A DNA stretch of 59,198 nucleotides, taken from the NCBI GenBank assembly GCA_011523365.1, contig WTGY01000143.1, forward strand, positions 1 to 59,198, given 5' to 3'. The DNA comes from Caldilineaceae bacterium. Its GTDB lineage: Bacteria; Chloroflexota; Anaerolineae; Caldilineales; Caldilineaceae. Shown piece by piece: positions 7,228 to 17,107 of the stretch (the first letter of the stretch is position 1; every line of letters starts with the position of its first letter). The notes below the pieces were generated by a model, which worked only from the letters and a program-made list of their open reading frames with translations, ran no database searches and was not told where the DNA came from. Position numbers and translations under genes: made by a program.

Positions 7228-8072
7228 GACCTTTCTCTTCCGCTCTTGCGTCCAATACAGTACGCTATGCTCTGTTGATCTTTGGCGGGGTAATCTGCTT
7301 CATACCTCTTGGATGGATGCTTTCCACCTCTCTTAAGATGCCCGGCACCGAGTTCATTTTCCCGCCGAATCTGATTCCGCGGCCGGTCGTTTGGAGTAAC
7401 TACATCGATGCCGTCACGCGCCCAGGACATCCATTTTTTCTTTATACTCGTAATAGTGTTGTCATCACGCTTACGGCTACATTGGGGACAGTACTGACGA
7501 GCTCATTTGTGGCGTTTGGCTTCGCCCGAATCCGCTTTCGGGGCCGTGACTTCTGGTTCATTGTTCTTCTTTCTACGCTGATGCTCCCCGATGTTGTCCG
7601 GTTGATCCCATCCTTCATCTTATTCAGAATACTGGGGTGGATAGATACCCTGTTGCCCTTGATTGTGCCCTTCTGGTTCGGCGTCAATGCGTTCTATGTA
7701 TTTCTTATTCGACAGTACTTCAGAACGATTCCCCTGGAGCTGGATGAAGCGGCGTTGATGGACGGGGCCACTTACGTGCGCATCTACTGGCAGGTCGTTT
7801 TGCCGATATCGGGACCGGTATTGGGCGCTGTGACGATCTTTTCCGTCCTCAGTCATTGGAATGACTTTCTAGGGCCTCTGATATACACGAATTCGGTTGA
7901 TCTGCGCACGCTTGCGCTGGGTTTGCGCTTTTTCATGAGTCGAACAGGCACCGATTGGAACCAGCTGATGGCTGCATCCATCCTGATGCTTGCACCGATA
8001 CTCGCGCTGTTTTTCTCAATGCAAAGATATTTCATTCGCGGCATACACATGACTGGATTTGGAGGGCGGTAG
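7224..8072 (+). CDS. Sugar ABC transporter permease (MalG/UgpE type)
   Basis: 282 residues from the ATG at 7224, which overlaps the stop of the previous permease. The open frame extends further upstream, but that part is out of frame with the preceding permease gene and only shadows it. Six membrane helices, an N-terminal LGWMLSTSLKMPG typical of MalG-type proteins, an EAA motif (DEAALMDGATYVRIYWQVVLP), and a C terminus ending GIHMTGFGGR. It completes the channel of the transporter at 4.8-8.1 kb. Confidence 0.93.
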   Translation: MRPFSSALASNTVRYALLIFGGVICFIPLGWMLSTSLKMPGTEFIFPPNLIPRPVVWSNYIDAVTRPGHPFFLYTRNSVVITLTATLGTVLTSSFVAFGFARIRFRGRDFWFIVLLSTLMLPDVVRLIPSFILFRILGWIDTLLPLIVPFWFGVNAFYVFLIRQYFRTIPLELDEAALMDGATYVRIYWQVVLPISGPVLGAVTIFSVLSHWNDFLGPLIYTNSVDLRTLALGLRFFMSRTGTDWNQLMAASILMLAPILALFFSMQRYFIRGIHMTGFGGR

Positions 8073-8113
8073 TCCAGTCCAGGTAATGTGCGAAAACCCA
8101 GGGGGAAGAGAAG

Positions 8114-9364
8114 ATGAAGGGACAGACGGCAGAGCTGGCAGTTGAGGGAGGGACTCCGGTTTTTTCGGAGCCCATCGGTCAGAATCTGGGTGTGCGCAAA
8201 GTCGGCGCGGAAGAAGCGGAGGCAGTGGCTGCCTTGATCCGCGACGGGATAAGAGGCGATCCAATTGGCACGTTTTGCGAGGCATTCACACGAGCGCATG
8301 GCGTGCGCCACGGGGTCGCTGTAGATTCAGGAACCGCTGCGGTCCACGTCGGCGTTGTCGCCGCCGGCGTCGAGCCCGGCGATGAGGTGATCCTCCCGGC
8401 CATCAGCGACGTGGGTTCGGTGAAGGGAATCCTCGCCCATAACGCTATTCCGATCTTTGCCGACGTAGATTTGCATACCTTCAACATCGACCCCGCAGAC
8501 GTCGAGGCAAAGATAACTGACAGGACGAGGGCAATCGTAGCAGTCCATCTTTACGGTCAGTCAGCGCAGATGGACGAATTGATGGACATTGGCCGGCGCC
8601 ACGGCATTCCCATCATTGAGGACTGCGCACAGGCGCACTTCGCTGAATACAGAGGGAGGAGAGTGGGAACAATTGGAGATGTCGGTGTATTCAGCTTCAT
8701 CACCGGCAAACATATGACAACGATTACAGGCGGCATGGTGATGACGGATACGGATGAGTTTGCCGAGCGGGCTGCGCTGTTCGCTGTCGGGCGCGGAGAG
8801 GAGGAAGGCACCAAGGAGGGTATGTTCTTCCGGACTCACGTCGGCCTGGGGCTCAACTACCGGATGAATCCCTTGGGAGCGGCAGTGGGAATGGTGCAGC
8901 TAAACAAGCTGGACGACATCGTGGCACGGCGTAGAGAGACAGGTCAGATGCTCGACCAGTTGATTCACGACATTCCGGGACTCAGCCCGCCGCACATCAT
9001 AGATGAGGCAAAGCATGCCTACTGGCTCTACGCGGTCAGGTTGGAGGAGGGCGCGTTTACTGCAGACATTTACACTTTTGCTCGCGCCCTGAAGGCCGAG
9101 GGCGTGGCATGCATGCCCAAGTGGTACTATCTCCTTTACGACCATCCTGCTTTTTTGAACCCGGAACCGCCGAAGAATCCCGAATACGCGTTTCCGCGAG
9201 CCGTGTATGACGACCGCGAACGGTATTACAAGGGCATGTGCCCCAACGCGGAGCGGGGATTGGCAGCGCACCTCGTAATCACCTGGAGCGAATTCTATAC
9301 GAAGGAGGATGTGCTAGGGGTAGAAAGGGCCTTACGAAAGGTAGCCGATGCCTATAGGGCATAG
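8114..9364 (+). CDS. DegT/DnrJ/EryC1-type PLP aminotransferase
   Basis: 416 residues, a full-length fold-type I PLP enzyme. The N-terminal LAVEGGTPV stretch, Asp170 (IIEDCAQAHFAEYRG) and the PLP Lys199 (SFITGKHMTTITGG) are visible. It probably moves an amino group onto a keto-sugar or cyclitol, or takes one off. It is the last gene of the operon, 41 bp after the permease, with GGGGGAAGAGAAG before the ATG and an intrinsic terminator 20 bp downstream. It is a distant paralogue of the disrupted gene at 3405-4685, so the cell may keep one working enzyme despite the IS insertion, unless the two act on different steps. Confidence 0.9.
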   Translation: MKGQTAELAVEGGTPVFSEPIGQNLGVRKVGAEEAEAVAALIRDGIRGDPIGTFCEAFTRAHGVRHGVAVDSGTAAVHVGVVAAGVEPGDEVILPAISDVGSVKGILAHNAIPIFADVDLHTFNIDPADVEAKITDRTRAIVAVHLYGQSAQMDELMDIGRRHGIPIIEDCAQAHFAEYRGRRVGTIGDVGVFSFITGKHMTTITGGMVMTDTDEFAERAALFAVGRGEEEGTKEGMFFRTHVGLGLNYRMNPLGAAVGMVQLNKLDDIVARRRETGQMLDQLIHDIPGLSPPHIIDEAKHAYWLYAVRLEEGAFTADIYTFARALKAEGVACMPKWYYLLYDHPAFLNPEPPKNPEYAFPRAVYDDRERYYKGMCPNAERGLAAHLVITWSEFYTKEDVLGVERALRKVADAYRA

Positions 9365-9383
9365 CCTGCCGGTCCTAACTCGG

Positions 9384-9410
9384 AGAGCTGACGGACGTCA
9401 GCTCTTTTTT
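9384..9410 (+). terminator. Intrinsic terminator of the first operon
   Basis: A perfect 10-bp stem (AGAGCTGACG paired with CGTCAGCTCT, nominal loop GA, in practice a tetraloop) is followed by TTTTT. It starts 20 bases after the stop codon of the second aminotransferase. Confidence 0.9.
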
Positions 9411-9437
9411 GCGTCCACGACACTACCAGGCTCCTTT

Positions 9438-9661
9438 GACATTTTGGGGTTGTGAGAAACAATAACAATCGATCCGCGAAGGCACGCGAAGGGTCGCGAA
9501 GAACACCTATTTGTCCACGAAGGGCTACTGAGGGCCGCGAAGAACACCTTCTTGTCCGCGGAGGACGCGGAGGGACGCAGAGAACACCTTTCGTTGATCC
9601 GCGAAGTCACGCGAAGGGCCAGGAGGAGGGGCAAATACCAGGGCACCCACAAGGGGTGCCC
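9438..9661 (+). repeat. CGCGAAG-type intergenic repeat array, copy A
   Basis: About four related units of 35-40 bases built from CGCGAAG or CGCGGAG spaced about 10 bases apart, ending in GAACACC (about 9471-9620). A left flank (TGACATTTTGG) is shared with copies at 28.5 and 38.3 kb. A GGGCACCC/GGGTGCCC hairpin (9641-9661) follows. The rest of the gap up to 9836 shows no gene. Short open frames here reflect the repeat periodicity. Confidence 0.8.
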
Positions 9662-9836
9662 CTACGGTAGGGGTAGCTGGTTGAGATGTCAACAGGCCCT
9701 AATTGCAAGTCAACGTTCCTGAAACTGCACGTCTGAATAAACGCGAGTCGAACGAATTCAGGCACAATGCGCGCACCCTCGCAGCCGCATTGCAGATTGA
9801 TTGCCCCAACTATTGCTGGACTGCATACAAGCTACC

Positions 9837-11312
9837 CTAGCGCACGTGGATGTCGGCGAAGTCCATGTAGCGTTCCCAGTCGTAGGTGGTCACGTCGTGC
9901 TTGCCGGTGCGGATGTGGTAGCCGATTATGCTACGGACGGGCTGGTTGACTGGTGGGAGCTCGTCGACGGCGATGCCTTCGGTGCCGAGGAGGCGGTAGA
10001 CGGGGTCGGCGTGCAGTGCTCCCTGGAACTCGCCGTGGGGGTCGGCCCAGAGGTCGGCGTCGGCGCTGACTACGTAGACGGGGCGGGGGGCGACGAGGGC
10101 GATGAGCATGTGCTGGTCGACGGGGAGTTCGTCTTCTTTGTCGTTGTACTGTTTGAAGTTTTCGCAGAACCAGTGGGGATAGGTGACGTTGGCGTGGCGG
10201 GCGGTTTCGCCGAAGCGGCGGCGGAAGAGGGCGGTGCCGCCGCAGCCGGAGTTGTTGGGGATGACGAGGGCGAAGCGTTCATCCTGGGCGCCGGCCCAGA
10301 GCGCGGTCTTGCCCAAGCGTGACTGGCCCATGACGGAGACGCGTGTGTGGTCGATGTCGTCGTCGGTTTCGAGATAGTCGAGGGCGCGGCTCAAGCCCCA
10401 GGCCCAGGCGCCGATGGCTCCCCACTCGTTGGCGGCGGGTCTCGTCTGGCCGGCCTTGTAGTAGAGGGGATGGACGCCGTTCTGGAAGCCATCGTCGTAG
10501 TCGGGGTCGAGGTCGCCATAATAAATTGTTGTGATGGCGTAGCCGCGCTCCAGAATTCGCTCGACAGGCCAACGCGATAGTGCCGTCCCGCGGCTGGCTT
10601 CGGTGGCGCGGTGGTTACGTATGCCGCGGTCAATGCGGTTGCGCATCCACTGCTGTGAGAGAGTTATGCCGGGGTCGCTGTGGATTGAATGGTTGCCCTG
10701 GAAGTTGGGGACGAGGAAGGAGGGCACGGGTTTGGGCTGGTCGTTGGGCTGGTAGATGAGAATGTCCATCCCGGGGTCGCCGCGGCGGCCGGTGAAGTAG
10801 ACGGCGATCTCTTTGCGCGTCGCCTGGCCGTCGAGAGCACTCTCGTCGATGGAGGTGACTTCGAAGGTCATGGCATCGGGGCGGCCGGGCGCTTTACCGT
10901 AGACGTGCTCTTCAAAAAGGCGCAACAGTTCTGGGCGGCGCACATTGCGCCACGTTTCGGCATCGGTCACCGCATTGCCATCGAGTAGTTGCAGAGCGTC
11001 GGGCAACTGGTAGTCGGGCACTTTTTCTTCTTCGTAGTTGACGTCCTCACATTCCCGTACCTGGTTGTACCAGGCGCTGGCCTGGGCGCGGGTGGGATCC
11101 AGTTTCAGGGCATATTCGAAGATTTCGGCGGCCAGGGGCTTGTTGTCCTGCAGACCGTAGGCACGGCCGAGCACTTCGAAGGTAAAGGAGTGCTCGAGCA
11201 GTTCGGGATGAATGTCCACCAGGTGGGTCAGGCTGGCGATGACGTATTCCGGGTTCTCCCAGGTCGCCATTTCCTCGAGCAGGAGATCCAGTTGCTCAGA
11301 TACCTTAGCCAT
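9837..11312 (-). CDS. TPR-containing glucuronoyl-esterase-like protein (CE15 fold)
   Basis: 491 residues. Residues 1-90 look like two or three TPR helices ([21 protein letters not shown]). Residues about 120-491 match the CE15 alpha/beta hydrolase fold: the nucleophile motif [11 protein letters not shown] with Ser331, the [13 protein letters not shown] segment and a late His ([10 protein letters not shown], His472). Known CE15 enzymes cut the ester between 4-O-methylglucuronic acid and an alcohol. There is no signal peptide, so it should act in the cytoplasm on imported material, which is unusual for CE15. AAGGA precedes the ATG. It is the last gene of the ABC operon that starts at 16969. Confidence 0.8.
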   Translation of the reverse strand: MAKVSEQLDLLLEEMATWENPEYVIASLTHLVDIHPELLEHSFTFEVLGRAYGLQDNKPLAAEIFEYALKLDPTRAQASAWYNQVRECEDVNYEEEKVPDYQLPDALQLLDGNAVTDAETWRNVRRPELLRLFEEHVYGKAPGRPDAMTFEVTSIDESALDGQATRKEIAVYFTGRRGDPGMDILIYQPNDQPKPVPSFLVPNFQGNHSIHSDPGITLSQQWMRNRIDRGIRNHRATEASRGTALSRWPVERILERGYAITTIYYGDLDPDYDDGFQNGVHPLYYKAGQTRPAANEWGAIGAWAWGLSRALDYLETDDDIDHTRVSVMGQSRLGKTALWAGAQDERFALVIPNNSGCGGTALFRRRFGETARHANVTYPHWFCENFKQYNDKEDELPVDQHMLIALVAPRPVYVVSADADLWADPHGEFQGALHADPVYRLLGTEGIAVDELPPVNQPVRSIIGYHIRTGKHDVTTYDWERYMDFADIHVR

Positions 11313-11373
11313 TGAGAATTCCTTGACTGGGTTGTGAGGTGCGTTGTGGCCGGTGAATGGGCAGCAGACAGGC

Positions 11374-12294
11374 TCAGACCTGGAGAACGTCGCGAATATA
11401 GTCGCGGCTCTGCCTGGCGCTTTCGACCGGCGACCAGTCTGGGTCTCGTTGTGAACGGCCCACCGAGTCCTGTTCGACGATCATCCACCCCTGATAGCCT
11501 TGTGCGCGCAGCACGTTGAAGAAGGCGGGAAAGTCGACAGCGCCTCGACCCAATTCGGCGAAGATGTCCATGGCCCAGGCTTGGCGCATGTGGATCCGTT
11601 CCCTTCTCACCTGTTCCAGTTTGTCCGGCCAGACGTCCTTGATGTGAAGATACCAGATACGGTCGGCGTACTGCCTGGTTGCTTCGACGACGTCGCCGCC
11701 GCCGTAGTGGTAGTGTCCGGTGTCGAGGCAGAGTCCGACCAGGTCCGGGTCGGTCATGTCCATGATGCGGGCAACCTCGGCGGGGGTCTCGACATAGGTG
11801 CCGGTGTGGTGATGGAAGACGGTCTTGAGGTTGAAGCGTTCTCTGCAGAGGGTGGCGACGGCCTCCAAGGTGTCGGCGGCTCGCTGCCATTCTTCGTCGG
11901 TCCAGCCGTCGCTGCCGTCGGCGGCGACGGAGCCGGCGACCTCCAGGCGTTTTGGCGTCGTATCTCCGGCGATGATGATTTCCGAGACACTGAAATAGGC
12001 GAGCAGCGCGGCAACGCTTTGCACCCGCTCTAGTATGGGTTCAAGCTCTCCTTCCTGCCCCAGGGGCAGGGCCACATAGGAGGAGGCCGCCTTCAGATTT
12101 CTCTGCGCCAGCTCGGCGCGCAACTGGTCTGGTTCGGCGGGGAAAAAGCCGTTGGTGCTGATCTCTGTACCTTCGTATCCGGCCGCGGCAATGCCGTCCA
12201 GCATCTGGGCAAAGGTGAGGCCGCTGGTCTTGCTGCCGCCGAAGGAAAGGACGTCCCAGCTAATCGGTGCGCTGCCTATCTTTACGTTCAACAT
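11374..12294 (-). CDS. IolE-like sugar phosphate isomerase/epimerase family TIM barrel
   Basis: 306 residues of an AP-endonuclease-2-type TIM barrel. The N terminus [11 protein letters not shown] resembles inosose dehydratases (IolE). Likely metal ligands are in the strands ending [34 protein letters not shown] and HIKDVWPD. It probably isomerises, epimerises or dehydrates an imported sugar or cyclitol acid in the cytoplasm. It lies between the transporter ATPase gene and the CE15-like gene in the same minus-strand operon, so it should act on the same substrate. True inosose dehydratase activity is a guess; keto-sugar epimerisation is equally possible. Confidence 0.85.
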   Translation of the reverse strand: MLNVKIGSAPISWDVLSFGGSKTSGLTFAQMLDGIAAAGYEGTEISTNGFFPAEPDQLRAELAQRNLKAASSYVALPLGQEGELEPILERVQSVAALLAYFSVSEIIIAGDTTPKRLEVAGSVAADGSDGWTDEEWQRAADTLEAVATLCRERFNLKTVFHHHTGTYVETPAEVARIMDMTDPDLVGLCLDTGHYHYGGGDVVEATRQYADRIWYLHIKDVWPDKLEQVRRERIHMRQAWAMDIFAELGRGAVDFPAFFNVLRAQGYQGWMIVEQDSVGRSQRDPDWSPVESARQSRDYIRDVLQV

Positions 12295-12417
12295 GAGCTC
12301 TCGCGTGGTGGATTTTCTGTTGGCGCCTGAGCACCGACATTCGGATGGATTGGGGCAGGGGGATGTATGAACTGAGCCGGCGCCTTGGCTGGCGTGCTGC
12401 AGTACCGGTCTTGCTGT

Positions 12418-13500
12418 TCAGCGAATGGCTGCACCGGTCTGGTCGTCAAAGAGGTGAAAGCGATTGAAGGAGAGGCTGAGGACGTCTCCTTCTCGCACCC
12501 GCGTCGCGGCTACGTCCTTGACCTTGAGGAGGAGCCCCTCTTTTTCAATGTCAAGAATCGTCTCCGATCCGAGCGGTTCCAGCAGGAAGACCCCGGCCTG
12601 ATTGGCGCCTTCTTCATCCATGGTGAAACGGATTTCTTCGGGGCGGACGCCAAGGGTGCAGACGCCGCCGGGGCAGAGTTCGGCGGCGCGGTCGGCCATC
12701 TCGTCGCTGACCGGGATGACGAACTGGTCGCTCTTGTGGACGGTTTTGCCGTTCTCCTTGTGGAGGGCGCCGGGGATGAAGTTCATAGGCGTTGAGCCGA
12801 CAAAGCGGGCGACGAAGTTGTTGGCGGGCATGTCGTAGATTTCGCTGGGCGTGCCCAGTTGCTGGAGTGTGCCTTCGTTCATCACCGCGATCTGGTCGGC
12901 CATTGTCATGCCTTCGACCTGATCATGGGTCACGTAGATCATGGTTGTGCCCAGTTCGTGCTGCAGGCGTTTGATCTCGGCGCGCATGTAGACGCGCAGG
13001 AGGGCGTCGATATTGGAGAGCGGCTCATCCATGAGGAAGACGACGGGCTCGCGGACGATGGCCCGGCCGAGGGCGATGCGCTGCTGCTCGCCGCCGGAGC
13101 AGAGGCCAGGCGGCCGCTCCAGAGTATGGGTGATACCCAACATTTCGGCTACGTCGCGGACGCGGCGCTCGATCTCGTCTTTGGGCGTCTTGCGGAGGCG
13201 TAAGGGATAGGCGATGTTGTCGAAGGCGGTGAAATGGGGGTAGAGGGCGTAGCTCTGGAAGACGAGAGCGACATCGCGTTCGCGCGGTTCGAGGTCGTTG
13301 ACGCGTGTCTCGCCGATGTAGATATCGCCGTAGGTAGGGCGCTCCAGACCGGCTACACAGCGCATGGTGGTGGTCTTGCCGCAGCCGGAAGGGCCGAGGA
13401 GGACGACCAGGTCGCCGTCCCTGACGACGAGATTGAGTTGATTCACGGCACAGGTATCGCCGAAGTACTTTGTCAGACCTTCTATTCTTACTTCCGCCAA
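12418..13500 (-). CDS. Sugar ABC transporter ATPase (MalK/UgpC/MsmK type)
   Basis: 360 residues from the TTG at 13500, giving the usual start MAEVRIEGLTKYFG; AGGAG lies 10 bases upstream, while the TTG at 13506 is too close to it. Walker A GPSGCGKT (36-43), Q-loop Gln82, signature CSGGE (134-138, in place of LSGGQ), Walker B FLMDEP (155-160) and switch His192 are visible, followed by a C-terminal TOBE-type regulatory domain. It powers the transporter at 13.6-17.0 kb. It is the only transporter ATPase in the window, so it may also energise the other three sugar transporters, as MsmK-type ATPases do elsewhere (inference). Confidence 0.95.
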   Translation of the reverse strand: MAEVRIEGLTKYFGDTCAVNQLNLVVRDGDLVVLLGPSGCGKTTTMRCVAGLERPTYGDIYIGETRVNDLEPRERDVALVFQSYALYPHFTAFDNIAYPLRLRKTPKDEIERRVRDVAEMLGITHTLERPPGLCSGGEQQRIALGRAIVREPVVFLMDEPLSNIDALLRVYMRAEIKRLQHELGTTMIYVTHDQVEGMTMADQIAVMNEGTLQQLGTPSEIYDMPANNFVARFVGSTPMNFIPGALHKENGKTVHKSDQFVIPVSDEMADRAAELCPGGVCTLGVRPEEIRFTMDEEGANQAGVFLLEPLGSETILDIEKEGLLLKVKDVAATRVREGDVLSLSFNRFHLFDDQTGAAIR

Positions 13501-13598
13501 AATCAACTCTCCTTTTGTTATCGGAAGTCAACTTACAGCGATTACGGGCGGCCTGGCGTCGTGAGCGTCACGGTGCCACCGAGACCGTTAGTAACGGC

Positions 13599-14513
13599 TT
13601 ACTGGCCGCTGGCGACGCCAAAGGTAAGCCCGCGCACGAGGAATCTCTGTAAGGTAAAGGCTGCGACCAGCACTGGGAAGACTGCGATGGTGCCGGCGGC
13701 GCTGACCACGCCCCAGTCGAGCTCATGCTGGGGGATCTGCGCCTGGATCGCAATCGGAAGCGTCATGGTTTTCATTGAGTTCACGAAATAGAGAGCGATG
13801 ATGTACTCGTTCCAGTTGAAGATAAAGAGGAGGATGGCGATGGAAAAGAGGCTGGGAAAGATCAGTGGCAGGAGGATGCGGCGCACGGCGCCAAAGCGTG
13901 TATCACCATCCATGAGGGCGGCTTCCTCCACGTCCATGGGGACGTCCATAAAGGTGCCGCGCAGGACCCAGACGGCGAAGGCGGTATTGAGAACAGTATA
14001 GAGAATGATCAGAGTGTATTTCTCGTCGATAATTCCAAGATCGCTGCCGAGGAGGAAGAGGGGGATGGCGGATGCGATGGGGGGCAGGAGGGCGACGAGG
14101 CCCATCAGGCCGACGACGATGGCGACGAATTTGAAGGGCAGGCGCATCCTGGTGGCGGCGTAGGCGGCGGGGACTGAAATGATCAGACAGATGATGGTTG
14201 CCAAGGTGGCAACGACGAGACTGTTGTAGACGTTTTCGAGGATGCGGCGTTCAAAGATGGTCACCCAGGCGTCAAGACGGGGATCTGTTGGAAAGAAGCG
14301 GGGCGGGATGTGGGCGAGGTCGCGCAAAGATTTGATGGAAGAGATGGCGACCCAGTACATGGGGACGAGGGTCCAGAAGGCGGCGAGGTAGAGGACGACG
14401 ACAACGAGCAGTTTTCGCAGGTTGAAACGGCGTTCCTGTACGGCCATTTCAACAGGGAGGGGCACGGTTTCGGTTGTTGCCGTCTGTCTCGCTTCAGTCT
14501 GTGCCATCAGCAT
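13599..14513 (-). CDS. Sugar ABC transporter permease (MalG type)
   Basis: 304 residues from the ATG at 14513; the second ATG at 14507 (MAQTEARQ) has better spacing from the AAGGAG site and may be the true start. A long polar N terminus precedes six membrane helices. WVAISSIKSLRDL matches MalG-type N-terminal loops and the EAA motif is EEAALMDGDTRFGAVRRILLP. It pairs with the permease at 14542-15507, just 28 bp upstream. Confidence 0.93.
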   Translation of the reverse strand: MLMAQTEARQTATTETVPLPVEMAVQERRFNLRKLLVVVVLYLAAFWTLVPMYWVAISSIKSLRDLAHIPPRFFPTDPRLDAWVTIFERRILENVYNSLVVATLATIICLIISVPAAYAATRMRLPFKFVAIVVGLMGLVALLPPIASAIPLFLLGSDLGIIDEKYTLIILYTVLNTAFAVWVLRGTFMDVPMDVEEAALMDGDTRFGAVRRILLPLIFPSLFSIAILLFIFNWNEYIIALYFVNSMKTMTLPIAIQAQIPQHELDWGVVSAAGTIAVFPVLVAAFTLQRFLVRGLTFGVASGQ

Positions 14514-14541
14514 ATGCTCCTTGGTGTAACAACAGTAAATC

Positions 14542-15507
14542 TCACCGGCTTCGGCGCTCCACCCACAGGTATCTTACGAAGATTGTGCCGGCGATATAGG
14601 TCATCAGCAGCATGACGAGGACCGCCGCAGAGGCGTAGTGGGGCTTGAGGCGCTGGAAGGACATGCCGTATATGTACCAGGACAGGTTCCAGGTGGCGCG
14701 GCCGGGTCCGCCCTGGGTGGTGGCGGCGATGGTGCCGATGGTGCGGGTGGACCAGACAAAGACGAGGATGGTGGCGATGGCGAACATCGGCCGGATATAG
14801 GGGAGGGTCATGTCCCAGAAGGCGCGCCAGCGGGTTGCGCCATCGACGGCGGCGGCCTCGTAGATGTCGCGGGGGACCTGGTTGAGGCCGGCGTAGAGAA
14901 GCAGGAATGCCAAGGGGCTGATGCGCCAGACCTCGACGACACAGAGGGCAATGAAGGCGGTATCGGCCTTCACGAGCCAGATTATCGGTTCAAGACCGAG
15001 GGCGGCGAGCGGCACGTTTACCAGGCCCAGGGTGGGGTGGTACATGATCTTCCACATCATACCGGCGACGATTTCGGAGACCATGAGCGGAATGATAAGG
15101 ATGGAGATCCAGATAGCCTTACGGCCGGCGTAGTCGCTGTGCACTAGGAGGGCCAGTCCCAGCCCCACAAGCAGACACATGGGAACGACTACGATGCCCA
15201 TTTTGAGGCTGAAGATGAGTGCGCCGTGGAAGATGGTGTCCCTGGTGAGCCTTGAGAGGTTGGCGAGACCGATCCACTCACCTTTTTCGCTGGTGAGAAT
15301 CAGCCAGAAGTTGTAAACGATGGGATAGAACTGGACCAGGATCAGTGCCAGGAGGCTGGGCACGATCAGCATAACGCCGAGGCGGTTATCGCGAAAGCTG
15401 AATAGCTCGGACCACATGCCTTGGGGAGGCGGAGGCCGTGTGGTAACACTATTTGCGCTCGTCGCGTTCTGTCCAGGCAAGGGACCAGCGGTCTGTTGTA
15501 CGGTCAA
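14542..15507 (-). CDS. Sugar ABC transporter permease (MalF type)
   Basis: 321 residues from the TTG at 15507, chosen because AAGGAGG lies 6 bases upstream; the open frame to 15603 has no ribosome-binding site and would run through the stem-loop at 15579-15611. Six membrane helices; the EAA motif is YEAAAVDGATRWRAFWDMTLP. Second gene of the operon after the binding protein. Confidence 0.9.
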   Translation of the reverse strand: MTVQQTAGPLPGQNATSANSVTTRPPPPQGMWSELFSFRDNRLGVMLIVPSLLALILVQFYPIVYNFWLILTSEKGEWIGLANLSRLTRDTIFHGALIFSLKMGIVVVPMCLLVGLGLALLVHSDYAGRKAIWISILIIPLMVSEIVAGMMWKIMYHPTLGLVNVPLAALGLEPIIWLVKADTAFIALCVVEVWRISPLAFLLLYAGLNQVPRDIYEAAAVDGATRWRAFWDMTLPYIRPMFAIATILVFVWSTRTIGTIAATTQGGPGRATWNLSWYIYGMSFQRLKPHYASAAVLVMLLMTYIAGTIFVRYLWVERRSR

Positions 15508-15578
15508 CGATGCCCTCCTTGGACCGGTAGGTATTGAAGGCGACCTTTGGCGCCAGTGTTCGAAGGGTGCACATCGGG

Positions 15579-15611
15579 AGAGAGGGGTGAGGGGGAATCT
15601 CACTCCTCTCT
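15579..15611 (-). promoter_or_regulatory. Stem-loop between binding-protein and permease genes
   Basis: Arms 15579-15591 and 15599-15611 pair over 13 bp (one G-U wobble) with a 7-nt loop, 14 nt after the binding-protein stop codon. There is no T-run on the minus strand. A role in mRNA stability or partial termination is likely. Confidence 0.55.
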
Positions 15612-15625
15612 CTCTGGAATTCGGT

Positions 15626-16969
15626 CTAGTTGGTAACGCCTTCCATCTCGAGACGGATTTCGGCGCCGGCCTGCTCGCAGGCTTCCTGGCCGGTCATGTC
15701 GCCGGCACCGACGGCGCTGAAGGCGGGCCCGAGGATGGCGAGGCTGATGCCTGTGGCCTGGGTGCTGCGGGGGCGCCACTTGGGCGGAACCATCAGGGCC
15801 TCAAACTGGGCCGGGAACCAGGGTTTCTCCAGGATCAGTTCGGGGTCGTTGAAGACGGACTTGCGGAAGGGGATGCCGCCGGCGTGGGCATAGGACAGCG
15901 CGTGCTCCTGGTTGTAGTGCATCCATTCCATGTAGGTCCAGGCGGCGTCCTTGTGCTCGGAGTGGGCATTGAGCACGAGGCCCCAGTGGCCCATCATGGA
16001 GACGTGGGGCGCGCCGACATCGGAGGCGGGCAGAGGCAGATAGAGCATCTTGCCGGCTACCTCGGAGTCGGTCTCGTCTTCAAAGGCAGCGTAGGCGTCG
16101 CCCGGCCAGCCGATGCCCATCATGGCGCGGCCGGAGACGACCTCGGCGACCATCTCGGTGGTGCCGTAGGTATTGCCGCCCGGCGGCAGGTACTTGCTCA
16201 GCTGCTCGTAAAGGGTGAGAGCATCGCAGCCGGCCTCGTTGTCGAGGATGACGTTGAATTCGTCGTCGAAGATGCCGCCGCCCATTGACCAGAGGAGGGC
16301 GAGGGCGTCACTGCCGGCTGCGCCGCGCACGTTGTAGCCGTAGAAGGGCGGGTCGCAATCGGGGCAGTGGACCTGGTCAGCGATCGCGAGTACGTCATCC
16401 CAGGTTACAGGCGCATCGAGTCCGAGTTCGTCAAGGACATCCTGGCGGATGTAGAACATGATGACGTTGCCCTGGATGGGCAGAGCGTGGAGGTCGGGGC
16501 GCTCACCGGTCTGGAAGTCCAAGGGGATGGGACCATAGGGGGGAGGCCAGGAGAAGACGTCGTAGGAGACCTGGGGCACGTCGTCGTCGCGGGTTGCGCC
16601 GTAGGCTTCGGTGAGGTTGACGGAGAGCCCGCCGTCGACGATGTTAGGCATCCAGGGATCGTCAGCAAAGATGACGTCAAATTCGCCGGACTGGGTGCGG
16701 GCCAGCGAGATCACCTTTTCGAAGAATGTCGTCCAGGGGAAGGGCGCCACTTCGACCTTGATGCCCGGGTTTTCTTCTTCGAACTGCGGGATCAGAGCGA
16801 CGAGGCCATCAGCCAGGGGGCCCTGGGCGGTGATGATACTGATGGTGACTTCCTCGGGCATCTCCTCTTCCATGGCCCCGGTCTCCGCCGGTGCCGCGGG
16901 CGCGGCGCAGGCCGACACCATGATGGCCATCACCAGGGTGAAGATGGCGAGCAGATAGAGCTTTCTCAT
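15626..16969 (-). CDS. Sugar ABC transporter solute-binding lipoprotein (family 1)
   Basis: 447 residues with a Sec-type lipoprotein signal (MRKLYLLAIFTLVMAIMVSAC, cut before the Cys) and an Ala/Pro/Glu linker, unlike the twin-arginine signals of the other sugar-binding proteins here. The mature domain is family 1 (IPQFEEENPGIKVEVAPFPW; then DVIFADDPWMPNIVDGG). GGAGGAAGCAAAGTC precedes the ATG. It is the first gene of the operon with two permeases, the ATPase, the IolE-like protein and the CE15-like protein, so the ligand may be an esterified uronic-acid oligosaccharide (inference from the neighbours). Confidence 0.93.
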   Translation of the reverse strand: MRKLYLLAIFTLVMAIMVSACAAPAAPAETGAMEEEMPEEVTISIITAQGPLADGLVALIPQFEEENPGIKVEVAPFPWTTFFEKVISLARTQSGEFDVIFADDPWMPNIVDGGLSVNLTEAYGATRDDDVPQVSYDVFSWPPPYGPIPLDFQTGERPDLHALPIQGNVIMFYIRQDVLDELGLDAPVTWDDVLAIADQVHCPDCDPPFYGYNVRGAAGSDALALLWSMGGGIFDDEFNVILDNEAGCDALTLYEQLSKYLPPGGNTYGTTEMVAEVVSGRAMMGIGWPGDAYAAFEDETDSEVAGKMLYLPLPASDVGAPHVSMMGHWGLVLNAHSEHKDAAWTYMEWMHYNQEHALSYAHAGGIPFRKSVFNDPELILEKPWFPAQFEALMVPPKWRPRSTQATGISLAILGPAFSAVGAGDMTGQEACEQAGAEIRLEMEGVTN

Positions 16970-17107
16970 GACTTTGCTTCCTCCTTACTTGAATAGGTTT
17001 GGAGAGAACTGCACTGGAGTTTCACGGCAATGCGACACTTTCAGGCGCTTGGCAAGGTCGAAAAGTGGGGGAGGATCTATTCTGTTGGAAAGGTTTGGCT
17101 GGCAGGT

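Noticed and set aside
14638..15147. Long Gly/Asp/Val-rich frames on the plus strand opposite ABC transporter genes, also at 15416-16288, 22025-23046, 24328-25254 and 45607-46323
   Set aside because: High-GC genes create long antisense frames. Composition is abnormal and the opposite strand holds well-defined permease or binding-protein genes.
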